Source of the DNA: SIG440 sp045648205
GTDB taxonomy: Bacteria; Bacillota; Clostridia; Monoglobales; Monoglobaceae
DNA: 64,000 nt
Reading direction: 5' to 3'
NCBI GenBank assembly: GCA_045648205.1
Contig: JAZRNM010000030.1
Span: 1-64,000, forward strand
This document shows positions 31,034 to 39,775 of this stretch, piece after piece. Position numbers and translations under genes: made by a program. A model generated the notes under the pieces. That model had not been told where the DNA came from and searched no databases. It saw only the letters and a program-made list of their open reading frames with translations. Position 1 is the first letter of the stretch. Each line of letters begins with the position of its first letter.

Positions 31034-32347
31034 CTATTTCAAATTAAACCACGCTTTTTCGCCAAGATACACCGCACTTTCTCCCAATTCCTCTTCAATT
31101 CTGAGAAGTCTGTTGTATTTTGCGGTTCTGTCCGTTCTTGAAGGGGCGCCCGTCTTTATCTGTCCCGAGTTGGTTGCCACCGCAATATCCGCAATTGTGG
31201 TATCCTCGGTTTCACCGCTTCGGTGGGAAGTCACTGCTGTATATCCCGCACGGTTTGCCATTTCAATTGCGTCAAGGGTTTCTGTGAGTGTTCCAATTTG
31301 GTTTACCTTTATGAGAATTGAATTTGCAACGTCAAGGCTTATTCCCTTTTTCAAACGCTCTGTATTGGTAACAAAAAGGTCATCGCCAACAAGCTGAACT
31401 TTTTCGCCGAGACGCTTGGTCAACATATCCCAACCTTCCCAATCCTCTTCTGCCATTCCATCTTCAATGGAGATTATGGGATATTTCGATGTCCAGTCAA
31501 CCCAGAACTCAACCATTTCCTCCCTTGACAGCATCCGGTCGGTTTTCCAGAAATAATACTTTCCGTCCTCACCTCGTTTTTTTGCCTCTTCATACATTTC
31601 GGTTGATGCGGGGTCAAGGGCAATCCTGAAATCATCATAAGTCTTGAAACCCGCAGTTTCAATTGCCTCAACTATAATTTTGACAGCCTCCTCATCGCTT
31701 TCGAGATTGGGTGCAAATCCGCCCTCATCACCGACAGCCGTGGAATAACCCTTTTTCTTTAGTATCTTTTTCAGGGTATGAAAAACCTCGGCACACATGC
31801 GAAGTGCATCTTTGAAAGACGATGCTCCCACCGGCATAATCATAAATTCCTGACAGCTTATTGAGTTGTCCGCATGCTTTCCTCCATTGATTATATTCAT
31901 CATAGGCACGGGCATAACCTTGGCATTTACGCCACCAATATAGCTGTAAAGGCTCAGCCCCAGAGCCGCTGCCGCCGCCTTTGCGCAGGCAAGAGACACT
32001 CCCAGGCAAGCATTTGCACCAAGCCGTGACTTGTTTGGTGTTCCGTCAAGCCTTATGAGCAATCTGTCAATATCCCCCTGGTCAAGAACATTGTAGCCCA
32101 AAAGTGCATCAGCAATCTCATTGTTCACATTTTCAACAGCCTTGAGCACCCCTTGTCCCATATAACGGCTGCTGTCCCCGTCACGAAGTTCATATGCCTC
32201 AAAAGCACCTGTTGACGCACCCGAGGGCACCGCCGCGCGGCCAACATAGTCACCCTCCACAAAAATTTCAACCTCAATTGTGGGATTACCTCTTGAATCC
32301 AGAATTTCCCTTGCTGCGACTCCTTCAATGGCAATATAGTCCTTCAT
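31034..32347 (-). CDS. eno: Enolase
   Basis: The 437-aa glycolytic enzyme converts 2-phosphoglycerate to phosphoenolpyruvate. N-terminal AREILDSRGNPTIEVEIF, GASTGAFEAYELRDGD, the mid-chain MMNIINGGKHADN, magnesium ligands in IALDPASTEMYE, ISIEDGMAEEDWEGW and LVGDDLFVTN, and the catalytic lysine in SILIKVNQIGTLTETLDAI are all present, as is SHRSGETEDTTIADIAVA. Length is standard. AGGAGG precedes ATG 32347. It appears monocistronic. Confidence 0.98.
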   Translation of the reverse strand: MKDYIAIEGVAAREILDSRGNPTIEVEIFVEGDYVGRAAVPSGASTGAFEAYELRDGDSSRYMGQGVLKAVENVNNEIADALLGYNVLDQGDIDRLLIRLDGTPNKSRLGANACLGVSLACAKAAAAALGLSLYSYIGGVNAKVMPVPMMNIINGGKHADNSISCQEFMIMPVGASSFKDALRMCAEVFHTLKKILKKKGYSTAVGDEGGFAPNLESDEEAVKIIVEAIETAGFKTYDDFRIALDPASTEMYEEAKKRGEDGKYYFWKTDRMLSREEMVEFWVDWTSKYPIISIEDGMAEEDWEGWDMLTKRLGEKVQLVGDDLFVTNTERLKKGISLDVANSILIKVNQIGTLTETLDAIEMANRAGYTAVTSHRSGETEDTTIADIAVATNSGQIKTGAPSRTDRTAKYNRLLRIEEELGESAVYLGEKAWFNLK

Positions 32348-32469
32348 TCCAATTTCCTCCTGAAAAAATTTATTTCTTACAGTATATCCGAATTCTTCAA
32401 TTTATATATATATTTTGAAAAAAACAGGACAAAATAGCAATGAAAATTAAAAAGAAAGGAAAATCAAAT

Positions 32470-32901
32470 ATGAATAATGACACCGTTGAACTACTAAAAG
32501 AATGCAATTCCGGAATAAAAATGGGAGTTTGCTCCATTGATGAAGTTTTAGACAAAGTATCAAATGAAGAATTCAAACAAGTCCTCATTAACTCAAAAGA
32601 GAAACATCAGAAGCTGGGAAGTGAGACTCACGCTCTTCTCAACAACCGTGACGAATCGGGTGAAGAACCAAATATAATGGCAAAAGGGATGGCATGGCTC
32701 AAGACCAATGTAGTCCTTGCCGTTGAAGGCACAGACAAAAATATTGCAAAGCTCATAACTGATGGTTGTGATATGGGAACAAAAACCCTGAGTCAATATG
32801 TGAACAAATATGAATCAGCCTCAGAGGAAGCAAAAGACATTGCAGCACGTCTCATAAAAATCGAAGACGACTTGGCAACAGATATCAGAGGTTATCTCTA
32901 A
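32470..32901 (+). CDS. Ferritin-like helical-bundle protein (DUF2383-like)
   Basis: The 143-aa, wholly helical acidic protein has MNNDTVELLKECNSGIKMG... KEKHQKLGSETHALL... EGTDKNIAKLITDGCDMGTKTLSQYV. The pattern of Glu/His pairs resembles the DUF2383/PA2169-like ferritin-like family, though metal binding is unproven. ATG 32470 has AGAAAGGAAA upstream; the open frame begins earlier (32440) but without a binding site. It has its own terminator and stands convergent to recD2. Confidence 0.75.
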   Translation: MNNDTVELLKECNSGIKMGVCSIDEVLDKVSNEEFKQVLINSKEKHQKLGSETHALLNNRDESGEEPNIMAKGMAWLKTNVVLAVEGTDKNIAKLITDGCDMGTKTLSQYVNKYESASEEAKDIAARLIKIEDDLATDIRGYL

Positions 32902-32904
32902 TTA

Positions 32905-32934
32905 AAACGGGTTGCAATCTTTTGCAACCCGTTT
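32905..32934. terminator. Bidirectional intrinsic terminator
   Basis: A perfect 13-bp stem, AAACGGGTTGCAA (32905-32917) with TTGCAACCCGTTT (32922-32934), separates the ferritin-like gene from recD2. Confidence 0.88.
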
Positions 32935-35125
32935 ATCTTATTATCAATTTTTCTTTAAGTCCCGAATACCTCATCAGTATGTTATCATTCTCCACAAACT
33001 GACGCAGGATTTCTTCTTTCCCAACAAGAATCACCAGTTTTTTAGCTCTTGTTATTGCGGTGTACAAAAGATTTCTCGTCATAAGCAGTCTGTGCGTGTC
33101 AAACATGGGCATAATGACCACATCAAACTCACTGCCCTGACTTTTGTGAACCGTCACAGCATAAGCAAGCTCAAGCTCGTCAAGTCCTGCAAAATCATAG
33201 ACAGCCTTTCTGTCGTCAAAGGTCACCGTCAAGGTCTGTTTGGGAACATTTATGTCCGTGACAAACCCAACATCACCATTGAAAACGCCCTGACCTTTTT
33301 CCAAATCAGAAAGTCTGGTCCATTCAAGATTATAGTTGTTTTTATTCTGCATAACCTTGTCGCCGATGCGGAAAGTGTATCCTCCAACCACCTTTTCCGA
33401 AATTTTCTGAAGTTTCGGATTGAGCCGTTGCTGCAGAATTTCATTGAGACTTTGCACTCCAATAAGGCTCTTGCGGGTCGGTGTCAGCACTTGAATCTGT
33501 GATATGCTGTCAACCCCATAGGTCTTGGGGATTCGGCGTTCACACAAATCGGCAATTGTCTCACAAATCAATTCAGGCTGTTCACACTTCACCATAAAAA
33601 AATCATTTTCAGGGTCATTGCAAAAGGGCATTTGCCCATGGTTTATGCGATGGGCATTGACAATAATCATACTCGCTTTTGCCTGCCTGAAAATTTCTGT
33701 CAGGTTCACGCACGCAAGGCATTCACTCTCGATTATATCACGAAGAACATTCCCTGCACCAACAGCAGGAAGTTGGTCGCAATCCCCCACCATAATCAGC
33801 CTTGCATTTTGAGGAAGTGCCTTAAGCAGACTATCAAAAATCAAAACATCAACCATTGACATTTCATCAACAATCAAAACATCGCATTCAAGCTTGTTTC
33901 TCTCATTCTTTCCAAAACAGATTTTCCCACCCTCAGATGGCATATTCTCAAGAAGTCTGTGAATGGTCTTTGCTTCTTTTCCGCAAACCTCCGACATTCT
34001 CTTTGCAGCTCTTCCCGTGGGTGCCGCCAGAGAAATCCGTTTGCCCTGGCGCTCCATAATCTTTATTATCATATTTATTATTGTGGTTTTTCCCGTACCG
34101 GGACCACCCGTTATAACCATAGCCGAATTTTCAAAAGTGGCAAAAACCGCATCACGCTGTGCATCGGCAAGCATAATTCCGCTTTCTGCCTCTGCCTCGG
34201 CAATCAATTCCTCACATTCATCTTGTCTGACATCAAAAACCATACTGCTCATCTGGCGAAGTCTTTCTGCCACACCTCGTTCTGCATCATAAAAAACATC
34301 AAGATAAACTGCATCAAATTCTTCCCTGGGTTCAACAATCAAATCACCCTTGAGGCAAAGCTGTGAGACAGCATCCTCAACCTCACCCGTGTCCACTTCA
34401 AGAACAGCTTTAGCTTGTGCCACAAGCATTCCTTTGGGAAGATATGTGTGTCCGCTAAGATATCCCGCATTTAAAAGAGTGCTGATAATCCCCGAACAGA
34501 TTCTCGGAGTAAAATTTTGAGGAAGTGCCATATCCTCACGGATTTTGTCACAGATTTTGAATGTAAATCCGTCAATCACACTGAGTATGAACGGATTTTC
34601 ACAAACCAAATCCGTGATTTTCTCTCCAAAGCTTCTGTAAGCCTTAACCGCAAGATTGGGCGATATTCCAAATTTCTGAAAAAACACTATAATATTTTTA
34701 AGTCCCATCTGCTCAACATATTTTTTGTATATATCCTGAGCCTTGGCACTTGATATTCCCTTAATCTGAGTGAGCCTTTCGGGTTGATTTTCAATAACAG
34801 ACAAAGCCTCCTTGCCAAAGGCTTCAACAATTTTTCTTGCCGTGCTTCTTCCCACATGAGGCAAAATTCCCGAGCCCAGATAAAGCTCTATTTCGCTCTC
34901 GGTTTCAGGCATAAGCCTTTCAAAGCTTGTGACACTGAACTGTTCCCCATATTCCTGATGAGTTTTCCACTCACCCAGTGCACAAATCCGCTCACCCTCA
35001 GAAAGCCCGGGCATATATCCCGTCAGAGTATAAAGATGCCCCTTTGACGACACATCACAAACAGTGTAACCGTTTGATGTGTTCTCATATATAATGCCCT
35101 CAACCATACCTTCAAGCTTTTCCAC
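32933..35125 (-). CDS. recD2: RecD2-type ATP-dependent DNA helicase
   Basis: The 730-aa superfamily 1B 5'-3' helicase has an N-terminal OB-like segment and tandem helix-hairpin-helix motifs (LPHVGRSTARKIVEAFG, IKGISSAKAQDIYKKY), Walker A ITGGPGTGKTTIINM (about 336-350), Walker B VLIVDEMSMVD, a motif III GDCDQLPAVGAG, and the C-terminal UvrD-like motif AYAVTVHKSQGSEFD. RecD2 works without RecBC and takes part in mismatch repair and fork stability. The start is GTG 35125 with a GGGGTGAG site about 9 nt upstream. It has a perfect promoter right at the end of the phage-like cluster. Confidence 0.95.
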   Translation of the reverse strand: MEKLEGMVEGIIYENTSNGYTVCDVSSKGHLYTLTGYMPGLSEGERICALGEWKTHQEYGEQFSVTSFERLMPETESEIELYLGSGILPHVGRSTARKIVEAFGKEALSVIENQPERLTQIKGISSAKAQDIYKKYVEQMGLKNIIVFFQKFGISPNLAVKAYRSFGEKITDLVCENPFILSVIDGFTFKICDKIREDMALPQNFTPRICSGIISTLLNAGYLSGHTYLPKGMLVAQAKAVLEVDTGEVEDAVSQLCLKGDLIVEPREEFDAVYLDVFYDAERGVAERLRQMSSMVFDVRQDECEELIAEAEAESGIMLADAQRDAVFATFENSAMVITGGPGTGKTTIINMIIKIMERQGKRISLAAPTGRAAKRMSEVCGKEAKTIHRLLENMPSEGGKICFGKNERNKLECDVLIVDEMSMVDVLIFDSLLKALPQNARLIMVGDCDQLPAVGAGNVLRDIIESECLACVNLTEIFRQAKASMIIVNAHRINHGQMPFCNDPENDFFMVKCEQPELICETIADLCERRIPKTYGVDSISQIQVLTPTRKSLIGVQSLNEILQQRLNPKLQKISEKVVGGYTFRIGDKVMQNKNNYNLEWTRLSDLEKGQGVFNGDVGFVTDINVPKQTLTVTFDDRKAVYDFAGLDELELAYAVTVHKSQGSEFDVVIMPMFDTHRLLMTRNLLYTAITRAKKLVILVGKEEILRQFVENDNILMRYSGLKEKLIIR

Positions 35126-35153
35126 CCGTGCTCACCCCTTCTTTCAATATATA

Positions 35154-35182
35154 ATTATACCTCATAGCAAATTATATGTCAA
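35154..35182 (-). promoter_or_regulatory. Consensus promoter of recD2
   Basis: Minus strand TTGACA (35182-35177), 17 bp, TATAAT (35159-35154): a perfect sigma-A consensus. It lies only 25 bp beyond the stop of the phage amidase gene. No terminator is seen between the two, so phage-cluster transcripts may run on into recD2. Confidence 0.85.
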
Positions 35183-35206
35183 TGAACACGGGCGGAAATT
35201 TCACTT

Positions 35207-35776
35207 TCAGATAACAGCTTCTGCAAGCTTCAGGACAAGCGTTTCGCCATACTTATAACAAAGTAAAAAATCAATTGTCCCGTCTTCAAGTCCTACCTTT
35301 GCCTGCAAAATTTCAACAGCTTCTTCAACACTCATTTCGGTCACTCCTTTCCTGAGTTTCTCAAAGGGGAAGTTTTTCCCCGGGCACGCAGTTGCAGCAA
35401 AATCCTGGTGCCTTTTTATTTCAACCTGGGGATAGAGCCCCAAAAGATATGAAACTATTTCTCTTCCCGCTTGCTTTTGCGCTCCCGTCATTTCAACTTC
35501 ATTCTCAAAATTTCCTTCAAAGCAAACACCAATGCTCTTGTCATTATATCCCGTGCAATGGGCACCGATTGCGTCGATTGGTCTGCCCCGATAAACGGTC
35601 CCGTTTTTCCTCACATAAAAGTGATAACCAATTCCGCTCCAGCCTCTTGAAAGATGCGACTTATGTATGCTAAGTGCATCTCCATCACCTGCACGGTGGT
35701 GGAGAATTATATACTTTGTTGCACTGCGTTTTGCGGGATTCTCCTTCCAATTGTAATCAATCTTATTAATCTTCAC
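35207..35776 (-). CDS. N-acetylmuramoyl-L-alanine amidase (phage endolysin)
   Basis: The 189-aa protein has an Amidase_2/PGRP zinc domain over residues about 18-135: IILHHRAGDGDALSIHKSHL (first His), GIGYHFYVRKNGTVYRGRP, IGAHCTGYNDKSIGVCFEG (second His) and RHQDFAATACPGKNFPF (third ligand Cys). About 45 C-terminal residues (VEEAVEILQAKVGLEDGTIDF...) are probably a wall-binding or oligomerisation tail. It is the last gene of the phage-like cluster and overlaps the holin gene by 11 nt, a classic lysis pair. Confidence 0.93.
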   Translation of the reverse strand: MKINKIDYNWKENPAKRSATKYIILHHRAGDGDALSIHKSHLSRGWSGIGYHFYVRKNGTVYRGRPIDAIGAHCTGYNDKSIGVCFEGNFENEVEMTGAQKQAGREIVSYLLGLYPQVEIKRHQDFAATACPGKNFPFEKLRKGVTEMSVEEAVEILQAKVGLEDGTIDFLLCYKYGETLVLKLAEAVI

Positions 35777-36203
35777 GAAAATCCAATCCCTTCCTTTGTT
35801 TCAGAACATTGATCGCTTTGACAACCACCTCAGGCAACGGCAAACCCATAAGGCCTGCGTTTTCAATAATTGAAATCGCCTCATTTACAATGAAGGCTAT
35901 GACCGTAGCAGTTTTTATGTATTCCACATTCAATGATAAATCAAGCCGATGTGCCACCAGCACAAAAAGCAATGTAACACACTTTTTGCACAAGCCCATC
36001 CACCCAACATGGCTGTCCAGAGCTCCTGACTCGGTTTTATTGCTGTTTTTGAAAACCCCCGCAAGCATCAGTCCCATAGCAAAATCAATTGCCATAAAAA
36101 TGAGAAGTGTCACCATATCCCTTGTCCAGCCGCCAAAGAGTGTTGAAAACATTCCGCCCAAAATACCCGTCAATGCACAAAACATTGTTTTCAAATTTGT
36201 CAT
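35766..36203 (-). CDS. Phage holin (holin-4 / toxin-secretion type)
   Basis: The 145-aa protein has three or four hydrophobic helices: ALTGILGGMFSTLFGG, MVTLLIFMAIDFAMGLMLAGVF, VTLLFVLVAHRLDL and TATVIAFIVNEAISIIENAG. The MAIDFAMGL...NEAISIIEN wording is that of the phage holin 4 / TcdE-type family, which permeabilises the membrane for endolysin release. It starts with an ATGA overlap with the preceding gene. Confidence 0.9.
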   Translation of the reverse strand: MTNLKTMFCALTGILGGMFSTLFGGWTRDMVTLLIFMAIDFAMGLMLAGVFKNSNKTESGALDSHVGWMGLCKKCVTLLFVLVAHRLDLSLNVEYIKTATVIAFIVNEAISIIENAGLMGLPLPEVVVKAINVLKQRKGLDFRED

Positions 36204-36409
36204 TTCTGCTCTGCTCCTTCATTCTCTTCGTTCAGTCTTTTCATGATTTCTTCATATTCCCCATCGGTTATTTCGTGCCAATTTTCGGCTTTATCATTAC
36301 AACCAAGATATATCTCTTTTCCGTAAGCTTCTCCATTCGTCAGCACATAACCATCCGTTGCTGTCAATTTTATAATATTAATATTTTCTGTTATCACGCC
36401 AAAGTCCAT
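36200..36409 (-). CDS. Small phage protein, unknown function
   Basis: The 69-aa protein (MDFGVITENINIIKLTATDGYVL...) ends in a charged helix, EEIMKRLNEENEGAEQK. Proteins of this size and wording are common between fibre and holin genes of Firmicutes phages (XkdX-like position). It overlaps both neighbours by 4 and 16 nt, which supports translation. An AAAGG is present, but very close to the ATG. Confidence 0.65.
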   Translation of the reverse strand: MDFGVITENINIIKLTATDGYVLTNGEAYGKEIYLGCNDKAENWHEITDGEYEEIMKRLNEENEGAEQK

Positions 36410-37161
36410 CCTTTCTGTGTAGCAATAGCTTTTTCACTATCCGTCAGCTTTGCAAGATTTGTTGCTCCAAGTGTGCAGGTTTTTGTTGTTCCGTCTCCCG
36501 AAAGGTCTTTCAGGCAACTTATAATGCTCATAAGACTATCATAAGTAAGCAAAGTACAAGCGCTGACATCAAAAGTACCCGCTGCAACAACTCCACTCAT
36601 AGTAAGATTCGTTAATTGTGTAGCAGATTGAAACGTATCAGCCCTGAACGTTGTTATTTCTGAGCAGATAAATTCATCAATTGTTATCACAGCATTGTTC
36701 CCCCAAGAGTGTGAATAGAATATATCTTGCATATTTGTGCAATTGCTGAAATTCAAAACCCCAAAATGTCTCGAGTGAAGAGTGCCAATACCATACTGTG
36801 CACTCATGCAATTGCTGAAATCCAATTCAATCCCTCTATGATTACAGAATTCCACAAAATCAGGAATACTGATAATCTCTCCCACATTATTAAAGAACAT
36901 TTGATTTGCATTTGTTGGTCGCATAGAATATTTAGGGTTAAAATTTTCAGCACTCCAACCACAACCAAAAGAATTTCTATACACTGTTCTGTTTCCATTC
37001 TCTTGAAAGCTATCCCAAAATTCATCATATTCCGCTTGTTTGCCGCGTTTGTAAATCACGTCAATCTCATTTGGCATATTGGAAATAGGAATAAGTTCAG
37101 TACCGCCCAACCTCTCGCGGATTTTATTACCTATTGCTGTCAGTTTGTCAATAAGAGCCAT
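36394..37161 (-). CDS. Phage tail-fibre or adhesion protein with BspA-like surface repeats
   Basis: The 255-aa protein has an N-terminal ALIDKLTAIGNKIRERLGG (typical of the start of fibre/baseplate-attached proteins in clostridial prophages). Leucine-rich, BspA-like segments follow (LNFSNCTNMQDIFY, TQLTNLTMSGVVAAG, FDVSACTLLTYDSLMSIISCLKDLS), ending in TLGATNLAKLTDSEKAIATQKGWTLA. That ending is a familiar signature of 'leucine-rich repeat' surface proteins in gut Firmicutes and their phages. ATG 37161 with GGAG 9 nt upstream is preferred to TTG 37167. It is probably involved in host binding. Confidence 0.6.
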   Translation of the reverse strand: MALIDKLTAIGNKIRERLGGTELIPISNMPNEIDVIYKRGKQAEYDEFWDSFQENGNRTVYRNSFGCGWSAENFNPKYSMRPTNANQMFFNNVGEIISIPDFVEFCNHRGIELDFSNCMSAQYGIGTLHSRHFGVLNFSNCTNMQDIFYSHSWGNNAVITIDEFICSEITTFRADTFQSATQLTNLTMSGVVAAGTFDVSACTLLTYDSLMSIISCLKDLSGDGTTKTCTLGATNLAKLTDSEKAIATQKGWTLA

Positions 37162-37759
37162 TTTCAATCACTCCCAACTGCAAATCAATATATGAGCGGA
37201 TCTCCGCAATATCCTCCGGCGTCCAGTAGTCCTCACCCTTTACAGGTGTGTGTCCATTCTGTCCTCCATCACCCTTTTCGCCTTGAGTTCCTCTTGCCAG
37301 AATCCCTGTGTCTTCATAATCTTCAATTTCTGCATTATACAAAAACCAATGCCCATTATCCCCTATGTAAGGCAGGGCATTTTCAATATTATCCTGCATT
37401 TTTGCAATATACTGTTGCCACAAATCAGGTGTTGGCTCCAATGGTTCTTCGCCTTCTGCAAAACCTGAAGCCTCAACATTGACATTCAGCACATTTGCGG
37501 TCACAAGTTCTTCTGTGCCGCAAGCCAAAGATACAGAAAAAGACGGCGTTTTTATCACCTCAAAAGGAACACTGCAGGAGTTATTTTCATCCAGCAAAAC
37601 CTGAAACACTCTTCTCTCATATCCAAATAACGCAATCACATCACCTTGCCATTCCGCCGAAAGCTTGAAGTGTGCCTTTAGATAATTTTTGCTGTCCGCA
37701 ACAACACTGAATTCATCCTTTCTCACTATAATTTGGTTATTAACTTCAAATTCAAGCAC
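37148..37759 (-). CDS. Phage baseplate/fibre protein with collagen-like segment
   Basis: The 203-aa protein is beta-rich over its first 110 residues (LEFEVNNQIIVRKDEFSVVADSKNYLKA...), then has a short collagen-like G-x-y run, GTQGEKGDGGQNGHTPVKG, followed by EDYWTPEDIAEIRSYI. This GHTPVKGxDYWT ending recurs in baseplate proteins of Firmicutes siphophages. GTG 37759 with AGGAGGTG 7 nt upstream is clearly the start; the frame to 37777 would begin inside the binding site. Confidence 0.7.
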   Translation of the reverse strand: MLEFEVNNQIIVRKDEFSVVADSKNYLKAHFKLSAEWQGDVIALFGYERRVFQVLLDENNSCSVPFEVIKTPSFSVSLACGTEELVTANVLNVNVEASGFAEGEEPLEPTPDLWQQYIAKMQDNIENALPYIGDNGHWFLYNAEIEDYEDTGILARGTQGEKGDGGQNGHTPVKGEDYWTPEDIAEIRSYIDLQLGVIENGSY

Positions 37760-37773
37760 TAATTTGCACCTCC

Positions 37774-38652
37774 TCACATAAACAACAGCCTGATGGTGGA
37801 ATTTTTCCCGACACCATTGTTATAGAAATTGGCAATATAAGCTGCCCCGCTATTATCTGCGTTATATCCGTAAAATGTGAGAACATCATCCACGATTTCA
37901 AAGCCAAGATGTGCAGTGTTGTATTGGTATATGATACTTGTGTCAAAGTATCCATAAGTAGCGGCTATCCCACAGGCTGAAACCAAAAACCTGTTCTTGT
38001 TCAAATCAAATATTCCGGCGGAATTTTGACCCTCCAATTCAATATAAACGCAGTTAAATCTGCTTATATCAACATCAATTCTTTCCAGAGCATATTTCCC
38101 TGGTTGGTACGGTTGCGCAGTTTTTGCATCAAAGTATTCCGGAACAAGAGTGGTTTGAAAAGCAACATTTTTCCCAAGTGTCCCAACTTTTGAACGGGCA
38201 ATTTCACGCACATCCTTTACCTCATTTTTTTCGGTCACTTCCGCCAGGCAAACAACAATTCCGTTATCAGGCAATTGCGTGCTGAAAACAATATCTGCCA
38301 ACTGCATCGCCGTGTTAAATTCTGCAAAAACATAACCTCTCTCATTAACATTTGTTTCAACCTGATATCCGTCACTGTCAATCGTGAGTCGGACCCCGTT
38401 TTCAAAAAAAACAATGCCCTCTCCCACCGTAATTATATTTTTGCCGTCTACATTTTCAATACTGCATTTGCATCCGTCAAGCTGAACACCGCTTCCAACC
38501 AAAGCTTCTGTCAAAGCATTGAGGTCCGAAACACTATAACTTTCCTTTGAAACAAACGGAGCAACCCCTGCTCCCACAAGGCTTCTTGTTATATCATTTA
38601 TGTCCTCTGTCCCATAAGCTATATTATCCGCAAATGAATACGAAATTCCCAT
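37774..38652 (-). CDS. Phage tail/baseplate protein, unknown function
   Basis: The 292-aa protein opens with GISYSFADNIAYGTEDINDITRSLVGAGVAPF, a wording seen in structural proteins between the tail hub and fibres of clostridial phages. It is beta-rich throughout, with no membrane helix. ATG 38652 has GAGGAGG 7 nt upstream. Its position between the Gp37-like hub protein and the collagen-like protein suggests an upper-baseplate role (inference). Confidence 0.6.
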   Translation of the reverse strand: MGISYSFADNIAYGTEDINDITRSLVGAGVAPFVSKESYSVSDLNALTEALVGSGVQLDGCKCSIENVDGKNIITVGEGIVFFENGVRLTIDSDGYQVETNVNERGYVFAEFNTAMQLADIVFSTQLPDNGIVVCLAEVTEKNEVKDVREIARSKVGTLGKNVAFQTTLVPEYFDAKTAQPYQPGKYALERIDVDISRFNCVYIELEGQNSAGIFDLNKNRFLVSACGIAATYGYFDTSIIYQYNTAHLGFEIVDDVLTFYGYNADNSGAAYIANFYNNGVGKNSTIRLLFM

Positions 38653-38653
38653 A

Positions 38654-39775
38654 TTAATCCTCCTCGTCTAATGTTGGTTTTTCGCCCTGAGCATCCTCAT
38701 CAAAAAATATGTCCACAGCAGTAACACGCTTTCTCTCTGTCACTTTGAAATCATCAAATTCAGTCTGCACTCTCAGAACATCTCCCAACTCATAATCTTT
38801 TCCATAAAAAACGTGTCTTGTCATTGTTTCGGTTTTATTTAGCACTTTCAAAGATTCAAGTTCAGACATCGCCTCTTCAAGTGTTTTTGTCCCCGAAAGA
38901 ACTGCCTCACGTTTTAAAGCACCACTTTCTTCCTTTTTACTGACATAATCCCAGGCAGACCGTGGTTTTTCTTTACTTGTCTTCCAGCCCCCATCCCTTG
39001 TGTCGCTGTAAAGATACTCACCTGCTGAACACGAAAGTCCGAACCTTGAACCCGCTGTTGTAATTTTATAAAATGTAAATGCATTGCTTGCTGTTCCCGA
39101 AGTGAGACTGGGCACATTCGAAGATGCGTTCCATTCCCCTTTATCAATCATCTTGCGTTCAAACCTCGCTGCAGAACACTCCTCCTGCATATCAACTGCA
39201 TAATTGCAGTCATAAGCTGTTCTGTTGGAGATTGACAGCATAACAGAAATGTTGTTTCCTTTATACACTTTGAAAACAAGGCTCTTATTGTCCACGTCTG
39301 CCGAAACTGCGAATCCCAATTTTTCAGGCTTCAAAACATCACAAACCACATCGTATACTGTTTTTGCCTTTTCTGATGAATAGCTTACGGCTGCACCTTC
39401 ACCCAAAGAAGCACCCGTATCCACAAAATCACCCATAGCCGTTTTCACAGCAAAAATCGCAATTTCTTCAGGGGTTTTTGGGGTTACTGATATGGGTGGC
39501 AAAGTCCTTTTTGTCATAAGCCACTCAAGAGTTTTCCCAAAAACTGCAATATCTTCTCCCAATTTCCAACCGGTTATAACCGCGTTCACATTTTCTGTCA
39601 CAAGAAACAAACCTTTGTTTTGGCAAAGCATATTGATAACTCTTTTTTCGGTTATTGGAAAATGAATTTCAACACTCCCCCATCCGCAATATTTTTTTGT
39701 TATATTCAGGGAAATGCATCTGGCAAATTGTTCAACGGCGACAAATTCGTAATCATAAAAAACCAAATCCGTCAC
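38654..39775 (-). CDS. Siphovirus ReqiPepy6 Gp37-like tail protein
   Basis: The 373-aa protein begins VTDLVFYDYEFVAVEQFARCISLNITKKYCGWGSVEIHFP and contains VTGWKLGEDIAVFGKTLEWLMTKRTLPP and VFYGKDYELGDVLRVQ near the end, the pattern of the ReqiPepy6_Gp37-like / virus ReqiPepy6 Gp37 family. It is likely part of the tail tip hub with the distal tail protein. GTG 39775 overlaps the stop of the preceding gene by GTGA and has AGGCGGTG upstream. Confidence 0.82.
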   Translation of the reverse strand: MTDLVFYDYEFVAVEQFARCISLNITKKYCGWGSVEIHFPITEKRVINMLCQNKGLFLVTENVNAVITGWKLGEDIAVFGKTLEWLMTKRTLPPISVTPKTPEEIAIFAVKTAMGDFVDTGASLGEGAAVSYSSEKAKTVYDVVCDVLKPEKLGFAVSADVDNKSLVFKVYKGNNISVMLSISNRTAYDCNYAVDMQEECSAARFERKMIDKGEWNASSNVPSLTSGTASNAFTFYKITTAGSRFGLSCSAGEYLYSDTRDGGWKTSKEKPRSAWDYVSKKEESGALKREAVLSGTKTLEEAMSELESLKVLNKTETMTRHVFYGKDYELGDVLRVQTEFDDFKVTERKRVTAVDIFFDEDAQGEKPTLDEED

